From positions 1-64,000 of the forward strand of contig NZ_CAJHOE010000001.1 of NCBI RefSeq assembly GCF_905120475.1: a stretch of DNA of 64,000 nt, read 5' to 3'. Within the stretch, counting starts at the first letter, position 1, and every line of letters starts with the position of its first letter. The notes under the pieces were generated by a model. It did no database searches, was not told the origin of the DNA, and was given only the letters and a program-made list of their open reading frames with translations. This document shows, piece after piece, positions 8,288 through 14,612 of the stretch. Origin of the DNA: Campylobacter suis. Its GTDB lineage: Bacteria > Campylobacterota > Campylobacteria > Campylobacterales > Campylobacteraceae. A program made the position numbers and the translations under genes.

Positions 8288-8901
8288 AACAAGTAGCTAG
8301 CTTTAACATAAAGCAGTTAAATATACTTACTTTAGGGCTTGAGAAAGATTGCGAGGCTAATGTTTCGCGTGTTGCACCATTGGCAAGGCGCAGGCTTAGC
8401 CAGTGTGCTAAATTTTCATTTGGTGCTACGGCTGATTTAGATTTAGATCAGCCGATAGTTTTTAGCTCTTATCTTGGCGAGATAAATCGTTGTTTTGACC
8501 TATTAAGTACACTAAAAGATGAGGTATCGCCAACATCTTTTAGCCTTTCTGTTCTAAATGCTGTTGCGGCTTTGCTTAGTATTGAAGATAAAAACCATAA
8601 CGAAATTTTAGCTATTTCAGCACCTGCAAGTTTTGAATATGGTGTCTTAAATGCTTTGAAATTTGATAGGGCTATGGTCATTAGTTATTTTGAAGGTGTT
8701 AATAAGGGCTATTTTAAGAGCGATCCGTTTTGTATAGCAGTTGCAGCCTCTATAACAAAAGGCAATGAGTATACGCTTTCGTTTGAGCCAAGCGATAAGC
8801 CTTTTGAGATTAGTGAATTAAATGTTTTTAAAAATTTTAACAAAAATACCTCTTGGACAACAAGCGATGGAGCTTTAACTTGGAAGTGGCAAAAAATATA
8901 G
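8284..8901 (+). CDS. Truncated ketosynthase-like protein (chain-length factor, ApeC-like)
   Basis: This 205-residue protein resembles the N-terminal half of ketosynthases (PF13723 type): L-A-R-R-R-L-S near 33-39, V-F-S-S-Y-L-G-E near 59-66 and F-S-L-S-V-L-N-A near 86-93. The catalytic Cys and His residues are absent, so it should not condense by itself. I recall that ApeC forms a heterodimer with ApeO in E. coli and may control chain length. Here the usual S-V-H-N-A motif reads S-V-L-N-A, and the protein is shorter than the roughly 240 residues I remember. The GTG start overlaps the upstream stop by four bases. Confidence 0.7.
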   Translation: MKQVASFNIKQLNILTLGLEKDCEANVSRVAPLARRRLSQCAKFSFGATADLDLDQPIVFSSYLGEINRCFDLLSTLKDEVSPTSFSLSVLNAVAALLSIEDKNHNEILAISAPASFEYGVLNALKFDRAMVISYFEGVNKGYFKSDPFCIAVAASITKGNEYTLSFEPSDKPFEISELNVFKNFNKNTSWTTSDGALTWKWQKI

Positions 8902-9626
8902 CAAGGGTAATTAGGGTTGCATTTTTGTATGTTACCTTTGGACTTATTTGCTTATGTGGCGATTTTATTTTTATCATTGTTGTATTGCTTGGGCTAAATA
9001 AAATTGCTTGTGTAAGAAGATTTTGTAGAGAGCTTGTTAGAATTTCTTGGGGACTTTTTATTAAAATTTGTATCTTAACAGGCTATTTAAAGCTTGAGTT
9101 TGATCCTTTGGGGCTTGGATGTAACGGCGAATTATTAATAGCAAATCATCCATCACTACTTGATGTTGTATTTTTTCTAAGCAGCGTTAAGAATTTAAAC
9201 TGTGTTGTAAAGGCTGAGCTTGGTTCAAATGTCTTTTTGGCATTTGCCATAAAAGCATGCGGATATATCTCAAACAAAGACAATGAAGAGCTTTTACAAA
9301 ACAGTTTAAACGCCCTGAAAAACGGAGAAAGCTTGTTGATTTTCCCTGAGGGAACTCGTACAAAAGATGAAATTTTATTTCGCAAGGCACCATTTTTTAT
9401 AGCTATTAAAGCGGCAAAGATTATAACCCCAGTTATTATAAATATGCAGCCACGCAGCCTTAGAAAAAATGAAAAATGGTACAATGTTGCTCAAAAAACG
9501 ATAAAATATGAATTTATTAAAAAGCCAAGCATAACTATCGCTAGTTTTAACCAAAATAGAGCTGATCCGATACGCGTAAGGCTTTTAATGCAAGAAATTT
9601 TAGAAATTTATAAGGAGTTAAAATGA
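8880..9626 (+). CDS. PlsC-type 1-acylglycerol-3-phosphate acyltransferase (ApeD-like)
   Basis: This 248-residue inner-membrane acyltransferase has a hydrophobic N-terminal segment, the catalytic N-H-P-S-L-L-D box (NHx4D) and F-P-E-G-T-R-T, both diagnostic of the PlsC family. It probably transfers the polyene or a fatty acid to a glycerol or sugar-lipid acceptor, anchoring the pigment in a membrane. I chose the TTG at 8880, which has GGAG seven bases upstream. An in-frame TTG at 8853 would add nine residues, and a GTG at 8886 is also possible. The gene overlaps the ketosynthase-like gene before it and the ACP gene after it. Confidence 0.8.
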   Translation: MEVAKNIARVIRVAFLYVTFGLICLCGDFIFIIVVLLGLNKIACVRRFCRELVRISWGLFIKICILTGYLKLEFDPLGLGCNGELLIANHPSLLDVVFFLSSVKNLNCVVKAELGSNVFLAFAIKACGYISNKDNEELLQNSLNALKNGESLLIFPEGTRTKDEILFRKAPFFIAIKAAKIITPVIINMQPRSLRKNEKWYNVAQKTIKYEFIKKPSITIASFNQNRADPIRVRLLMQEILEIYKELK

Positions 9627-9874
9627 TAGATGAAGTGAAGGAATTTATTATAAAAAGTCTTAATCTGTCAGATATTCGTGTGAGTGATATCGATACAGAT
9701 GCACCGCTTTTTAATGATGGACTAGGTCTTGATAGTGTGGATGCGCTTGAACTTGGCTTAGCCATCCAAAAAAAGTATGGCATAGTTCTTGATAGCAAGA
9801 ATGAAAATTTAAAGCAGATTTTTTCAAATGTAAGAAATTTGGCTGAGTTTATAAAGGATAATAAAAATGTCTGA
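9623..9874 (+). CDS. Acyl carrier protein 1 of the APE cluster (ApeE-like)
   Basis: This 83-residue acidic protein has the phosphopantetheine attachment motif G-L-D-S-V-D-A-L-E-L, with Ser38 as the modified residue. It carries the growing chain or malonyl extender during polyene synthesis. It is one of two adjacent but clearly different ACPs, as in other APE clusters where the two have separate jobs (starter/extension against another carrier step). The start overlaps the acyltransferase stop by four bases, and its end overlaps the second ACP gene by eight. Confidence 0.88.
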   Translation: MIDEVKEFIIKSLNLSDIRVSDIDTDAPLFNDGLGLDSVDALELGLAIQKKYGIVLDSKNENLKQIFSNVRNLAEFIKDNKNV

Positions 9875-10115
9875 AAAAGAGATATATGAAATTTTAAAAA
9901 ACGTACTTATAACATTGTTTGAGATAGATGAAACAAAGATAAGTCCAGAAAGTTTGATATATGAAGAGCTTGAGATAGATAGTATAGATGCTGTTGATTT
10001 GGTTGATCATATAAAGAAAAAAACAGGCTATCGTTTGGAGCCAGAGGATTTTAAGGCTGTAAAAACTATTGATGATATAGTAAAAGCGGTAGCAAAAAAG
10101 CTTGAAAATAGCTAA
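9867..10115 (+). CDS. Acyl carrier protein 2 of the APE cluster (ApeF-like)
   Basis: This 82-residue carrier protein has the motif L-E-I-D-S-I-D-A-V-D-L, with Ser39 as the predicted phosphopantetheine site. It differs from ACP 1 in helix II and in charge, so it probably meets different partner enzymes. The activating enzyme is likely the phosphopantetheinyl transferase at the start of the cluster. Its stop overlaps the TTG start of the membrane-protein gene downstream. Confidence 0.88.
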   Translation: MSEKEIYEILKNVLITLFEIDETKISPESLIYEELEIDSIDAVDLVDHIKKKTGYRLEPEDFKAVKTIDDIVKAVAKKLENS

Positions 10116-10611
10116 ATTTACACTTACTATCGTTAGTATTTTTTATCCATTTACGATAGTTTTTGTGCCAGAATATAGCTATATCATTGTGGCTACTCTT
10201 TGTATTTTATGGGGTATGAGATATTTTTTTGAGAGACAGAGATTTGCTCTTTTTGTAGCAATTTTTTTTATTTTTACTTTTTTTGTTGGCTCATTAAAAT
10301 TTGCATATCCTGTTTTAATAAATTTGGGTCTGTTTTTTACTTTTTTAATCAGTCTAAAATCAACCCCAATCATAACACAAATAGCTCTTTTAAAGGAGCC
10401 AAATTTAGATGAAAATGGTATAAATTATACAAGAAAATTAACTAAAGTTTGGATCTATTTTTTTGTTTTTAATGCCGCCTTGTCGCTAGTTTTTGCGCTC
10501 TTGCAAGATAAAAGCATATGGGTTTTTTATTGCGGTGTTGTTTCGTATGTGTTAATAGCTATTTTATTTTTTGGAGAAATTTTATATAGGAGATATGTTT
10601 TAAAGGTATGA
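10102..10611 (+). CDS. Integral membrane protein of the APE cluster (COG4648/ApeG-like)
   Basis: This 169-residue protein has about five hydrophobic segments and no soluble domain. Comparable small membrane proteins occur between the ACPs and the acyl-ligase in APE clusters (ApeG, COG4648, from memory), and the position matches exactly. It may help lipid attachment or transport, but no mechanism is visible. The start is TTG at 10102 inside the ACP 2 gene without a clear ribosome binding site, so translation is probably coupled. Confidence 0.6.
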   Translation: MKIAKFTLTIVSIFYPFTIVFVPEYSYIIVATLCILWGMRYFFERQRFALFVAIFFIFTFFVGSLKFAYPVLINLGLFFTFLISLKSTPIITQIALLKEPNLDENGINYTRKLTKVWIYFFVFNAALSLVFALLQDKSIWVFYCGVVSYVLIAILFFGEILYRRYVLKV

Positions 10612-12113
10612 TAAATCTTAAAAAATATAAGGATAAAATATCAAGAGCAGTTAGGTTTTTAAATGACGAAAAGCCTAAAAATCTAGAAATTTATATAGAG
10701 GATAGTGATGAGTTTATAATAGCTTTTTTTGCAGCTCTAGCGCTTGATCTAAAACCACTTGTACTAAGCACAAACTTAGCTCAAGATGGAGCATATTTTA
10801 TTAACGATTTAAATAAAATTTTAGCCAAAGATGGCTTAGAATTTGAGCTAAAAGACGATGCTATATTCTATCTAAAAACATCCGGAAGTAGTGGAGAGGC
10901 AAAGCTTATACAAAAAACTCTCTTACAAATGAAAAAAGAGGCACTAGCACTTGCTAATAATATAAAATTTGGAGATGAGTTTTTAGCAAGCGTAAGCCAT
11001 CAGCATATGTTTGGACTTACATTTAAAATTTTTTTACCACTCCTGCTTGGAGTAAAGATTGAGCCTAAGTTTTTAAATTATCCTGAGTTTATATACGAAA
11101 AAGATCTAAAAAATAAAACATTAATCAGCTCCCCGACCCTTTTAAAAGCACTGCTTCAAAGCCCAAAACGAACAAAACTAAAAGATTTAAAAAATATCAT
11201 ATGTGCTGGCGCAAAACTAGAACAAGACTTAGCAAGAGAGCTAAAAACACTAACTTCTTATATAAATATCTATGGTAGTACCGAAACTGGTGTTGTGGCA
11301 AGCGATAACGGTAGTGGGCTTAGTAGTTTTGATGGTGTTAGTGTTACAGTGGATGAGAAAAGTTGCCTTGTTGTAAAATCATCACCTTGGTGTGAGTATT
11401 TTGTAACTTCTGATGTCGCAAAAATTGATGGGCAAAATATCGAGCTCTTAGGTAGGTTTGATAGAATTTTAAAGATAAATGAAAAACGAATAAGCTTAGA
11501 CGCGCTTGAGGCGTTGATAAGAGCACATGAATTTGTTGATGAGTGTGTTTGCGGACTTAGTGATGCTAAAGCAGATCGTATAAGCGTTGTTTTCGTCCTT
11601 AGTGAGCTTGGCAGTCAAAATTTTAGAGAATACGGTAAAAAAGGCGTTTGTGACGCTTTAAAATTACATCTTAAATATGAATATCAAAACAATGTAAGAC
11701 ATTTTAAAATAGTCTCTAAAATACCAAAAAACTCACAAGGTAAGATACAAAAACAAGATTTTTATAAACTTTTAAAACACAATGAAACATTTGAGTTTAC
11801 ACAAATTTCTTTAAGTAAAGATAGGGCAGTTTTTAGTGCGGATATTAAGCCGTCGTTATTTTATTTTGACGGTCATTTTGTTGATTTTGCCTTAGTGCCA
11901 GGCTTTATACAGCTTGAGTGCATACAAAAGTTAGCAGGAGCTTTAAATATTAACTTAACTAAAGCAAAAATGATAGAAGCTGTTAAATTTAGTGGCTTTT
12001 TGCGTCCAAATCATAAGGCAATTTTTGAGCTTTGGATAAAAAATGAGAAGCTATATTTTAGTATAAATAATGGTGAAAAAATTTGTGCAAGTGGACGAAT
12101 ATGTATAGGTTAG
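10608..12113 (+). CDS. Acyl/aryl-AMP ligase fused to a hotdog dehydratase (ApeH-ApeI-like fusion)
   Basis: This 501-residue two-domain enzyme has an N-terminal ANL ligase part with the phosphate loop T-S-G-S-S-G-E-A-K at 91-99, the adenylate-binding Y-G-S-T-E-T-G at 222-228 and the catalytic lysine in S-Q-G-K-I-Q (Lys379). After about residue 400 a separate hotdog domain begins, with F-D-G-H-F-V-D-F-A-L-V-P-G-F-I-Q-L at 420-436; His423 matches the dehydratase histidine of ApeI/FabA-like enzymes. The ligase should load the starter acid onto an ACP, and the second domain should pair with the dehydratase at 5465. I recall ApeH and ApeI as separate proteins in E. coli. Confidence 0.83.
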   Translation: MINLKKYKDKISRAVRFLNDEKPKNLEIYIEDSDEFIIAFFAALALDLKPLVLSTNLAQDGAYFINDLNKILAKDGLEFELKDDAIFYLKTSGSSGEAKLIQKTLLQMKKEALALANNIKFGDEFLASVSHQHMFGLTFKIFLPLLLGVKIEPKFLNYPEFIYEKDLKNKTLISSPTLLKALLQSPKRTKLKDLKNIICAGAKLEQDLARELKTLTSYINIYGSTETGVVASDNGSGLSSFDGVSVTVDEKSCLVVKSSPWCEYFVTSDVAKIDGQNIELLGRFDRILKINEKRISLDALEALIRAHEFVDECVCGLSDAKADRISVVFVLSELGSQNFREYGKKGVCDALKLHLKYEYQNNVRHFKIVSKIPKNSQGKIQKQDFYKLLKHNETFEFTQISLSKDRAVFSADIKPSLFYFDGHFVDFALVPGFIQLECIQKLAGALNINLTKAKMIEAVKFSGFLRPNHKAIFELWIKNEKLYFSINNGEKICASGRICIG

Positions 12114-12811
12114 CTTTTATTATACCACATTTTAATCATAGTGAAAAAATAGAACTTTTAGTAGGCATTTTATTAAAATTTAAAGCTGAAATTTTAATAA
12201 TTGATGATGGCTCTAGTGAGCTTCATAGGCAAAAGTTGGCTTGTTTAAATGCCAAAATCATCTATCGCGATAGCAATGGCGGAAAGGGAGCGGCACTAAA
12301 AGATGGCTTTTTTTATTTAAAACAAAATGGATTTACTCACGCATTTCAAATAGACGCTGATATGCAGCACGATCTTACAAATTTACAAGACTTTATAGAG
12401 CTTAGTATGCAAAATCCAAAAGCACTTATTTGCGGTGCTCCAGTTTATGGTATCGATGCTCCAAAATCAAGACTTTACGGAAGAAAAATAACAAATTTTT
12501 GGGTAGCTATAAACACCCTTGGCTTTAATATAAAAGATGCTATGTGCGGGCTGCGTATTTATCCTGTTGATATTACTTGCGAGCTTTTGCAAAAGTGTAG
12601 AGCCAATAGAATGGACTTTGATATCGAGATCATGTATTTGCTCTATAAAAATGGAGTGAGCCCTTTGTGGCTTGATGTTTTGGTTTGTTATAAGAATGAC
12701 GGTATTTCTCATTTTAAAACTTTTAGAGATAATGTACTTATATCTAAAACTCATGCTATACATTTTTTTGCCTTGCCAAAATTTATCTTACAAAGGTTTT
12801 TAAATGGCTAA
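12101..12811 (+). CDS. Family 2 glycosyltransferase (ApeJ N-terminal half-like)
   Basis: This 236-residue cytoplasmic GT-A enzyme has the nucleotide-sugar motif I-I-D-D-G-S-S near 36-42, the metal-binding D-A-D near 84-86 and a dolichol-phosphate-mannose-synthase-like layout. It probably adds a sugar to the lipid that carries the polyene. I chose the ATG at 12101 (M-Y-R-L-A-F-I-I-P); an in-frame TTG at 12083 would add six residues. It overlaps the ligase gene by 13 bases. In several APE clusters this domain is fused to the acyltransferase that follows here as a separate gene. Confidence 0.78.
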   Translation: MYRLAFIIPHFNHSEKIELLVGILLKFKAEILIIDDGSSELHRQKLACLNAKIIYRDSNGGKGAALKDGFFYLKQNGFTHAFQIDADMQHDLTNLQDFIELSMQNPKALICGAPVYGIDAPKSRLYGRKITNFWVAINTLGFNIKDAMCGLRIYPVDITCELLQKCRANRMDFDIEIMYLLYKNGVSPLWLDVLVCYKNDGISHFKTFRDNVLISKTHAIHFFALPKFILQRFLNG

Positions 12812-13703
12812 AATGTGGTGGCAACAAAATGAGCGTGGAGGCAAGTTTTTGTTAAAACTTACGCTATTGTTGGTTACATTTGTGCCAAATTTTGTACTCA
12901 GACCCATAGTTTTTTGTGTTAGTTTTATATATTATATCTTTTGTAAAAACGAACGAGACAACATTAAATTTTATCTATCTTTACTTAAGCAAAGAGGCGT
13001 TAGCGTACGCAGTGCTTTTTGGAATTTTTATGAATTTGCGATGAGTATTTGTGATAAGTTTAAAGCTTGGCTTGGTAAAATTAAGCTAAATGATATAAAT
13101 ATCGTTGATATTAATGCGATTAAAAAAGAGTTTGTATCCCAAAGTCGTGGACGGATTTTGGTGGTAAGTCATTTTGGCAACATCGATATAGCCCGCACAC
13201 TTTCAAGTGAGCTTGAATGGCTTGATATCACGATACTTATGTATACAAAGCATTCAAGCGAGTTTTTTAAAATTTTAAATGAAGTTAGTAAAACCCCAGT
13301 TAAGGTACTTGAGGTAGATGAACTTGATGTGAGTGCTATGATAAAAATAAAAGAGATAATTGATAAAGGCGGGCATATTGGTATTATGGGCGATCGTGTA
13401 AATATTAGTGGGACAAAATCTGTGAGTGTGCCATTTTTAGGTAAAGAGTGCGAGTTTCCCGTAGGTGCTTTTATCTTAGCTGGATTGCTTAAAACAAAAG
13501 TTAGTACATTTTTTACTTTTAAAAGCGATGATGTTTATCATATAAGTTTTTCGCATATAGCAGATGAGGTAAGCCTAGGAAGAGATAAAGAAGCAAGCGT
13601 AAAGCCTTATCTTTTAAGCTATGTTAGGAGTTTAGAGCAAATGTGTGAGCGATATCCGCACTATTTTTTTAATTTTTATGATTTTTGGCAGGTTAAGAGA
13701 TGA
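12804..13703 (+). CDS. LpxL/HtrB-type lysophospholipid acyltransferase (ApeJ C-terminal half-like)
   Basis: This 299-residue protein has a hydrophobic segment near residues 18-45 and S-H-F-G-N-I-D, the Hx4D catalytic box of the LpxL/LpxM family. I-G-I-M-G-D-R-V and F-P-V-G-A-F match later conserved blocks. The family moves acyl groups from ACP to lipid A, and here it likely acylates the pigment glycolipid with the polyene or a fatty acid. It starts inside the glycosyltransferase gene (eight-base overlap) and ends inside the thioesterase gene (four bases). Confidence 0.78.
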   Translation: MAKMWWQQNERGGKFLLKLTLLLVTFVPNFVLRPIVFCVSFIYYIFCKNERDNIKFYLSLLKQRGVSVRSAFWNFYEFAMSICDKFKAWLGKIKLNDINIVDINAIKKEFVSQSRGRILVVSHFGNIDIARTLSSELEWLDITILMYTKHSSEFFKILNEVSKTPVKVLEVDELDVSAMIKIKEIIDKGGHIGIMGDRVNISGTKSVSVPFLGKECEFPVGAFILAGLLKTKVSTFFTFKSDDVYHISFSHIADEVSLGRDKEASVKPYLLSYVRSLEQMCERYPHYFFNFYDFWQVKR

Positions 13704-14107
13704 TAGATTTCACTCATGAAGTTAAGGTTGAATTTTATGATGTTGATAGTATGGATGTTGTTTATCACGGTAACTATGCTAAATTTTTAGAAATTACAAG
13801 ATGTGCTTTTTTATCATATCTTGGTTATGATTATAATTCATTTAGGTCTGATAAGATTGTTTTACCGGTTATAAAAATGGAGTTTAAATTTATCAAACCA
13901 GCTAGATTTACAGATGTTTTGAGTGTGAAGTTGTTTGTTGACGATTATGTTACGACTTTAAATTTAAGATATGAAATTTATAAAGATAGCGAGCTTATTT
14001 GCAAGGCAAAGACGGCACAAGCTTATGTGGATTATGAGAATATGATAACACTTTTTGAAATTCCAACCAATTTTTTAAATGCTTTAAAGGCGAAGTATGA
14101 AATATAA
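13700..14107 (+). CDS. 4-hydroxybenzoyl-CoA-type thioesterase (ApeK-like)
   Basis: This 135-residue hotdog thioesterase has Y-D-V-D-S-M-D-V-V-Y-H-G-N-Y at 13-26, the 4HBT/YbgC signature. Asp16 is the probable catalytic acid, followed by the V-Y-H turn. It should hydrolyse acyl-ACP or acyl-CoA thioesters, either releasing the product or removing stalled chains (ApeK in the E. coli system, from memory). The ATG overlaps the previous stop by four bases. Confidence 0.82.
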   Translation: MIDFTHEVKVEFYDVDSMDVVYHGNYAKFLEITRCAFLSYLGYDYNSFRSDKIVLPVIKMEFKFIKPARFTDVLSVKLFVDDYVTTLNLRYEIYKDSELICKAKTAQAYVDYENMITLFEIPTNFLNALKAKYEI

Positions 14108-14612
14108 AATTTTTCTATTTTTAACATATTGTTTTGCTTTTTGTTTTGATATAGATGAACTTGCAAAGTCTTTAAAAGGCGATATATTGGGTGATTTTAA
14201 TCAAACAAAAAGTATTCTTGGTTTTGAAAAAAACATCACAAGCAGTGGAGAGTTTTCATTAAAAAGCGAAGAGTTTATTTTAAATACAACTAAGCCCATA
14301 AAAAACAGTACAAAAGTAGATAAAAACGGTGTTTTTGTTCTGAAAAATGGGGATTGGGTAAAAAATGAGAGAGCTATTGACTTACAGCTTTTTCTAAGTA
14401 TAATAAATATAGATGTAGCTTCGCTTAAAAAGGAATTTGAGCCAAATTTAAGCGGAAATCAAGATGGTTGGAAGCTTGAGCTTACCCCCAAAGGATTTAT
14501 GGTATCTAAAATCTTTAAAAACATAGAAATTTGGGGCGATAAATATGTCAAAAAAATACGCCTTACAGAGATAAATGGCGATATTACTCAGAGTGAATTT
14601 AGCGTAAAATGA
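14097..14612 (+). CDS. LolA-like periplasmic carrier (ApeL-like)
   Basis: This 171-residue protein has an N-terminal signal peptide (hydrophobic K-I-F-L-F-L-T-Y-C-F-A-F-C-F) without a clear lipobox. The mature part has the LolA/outer-membrane lipoprotein carrier pattern of alternating beta strands: F-N-Q-T-K-S-I near 40, G-x-F-V-L-K-N-G-D-W, and W-K-L-E-L-T-P. LolA-like proteins bind lipids in a half-barrel. In an APE cluster it would carry the aryl-polyene lipid across the periplasm, working with the MMPL exporter that overlaps it downstream. Confidence 0.72.
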   Translation: MKYKIFLFLTYCFAFCFDIDELAKSLKGDILGDFNQTKSILGFEKNITSSGEFSLKSEEFILNTTKPIKNSTKVDKNGVFVLKNGDWVKNERAIDLQLFLSIINIDVASLKKEFEPNLSGNQDGWKLELTPKGFMVSKIFKNIEIWGDKYVKKIRLTEINGDITQSEFSVK

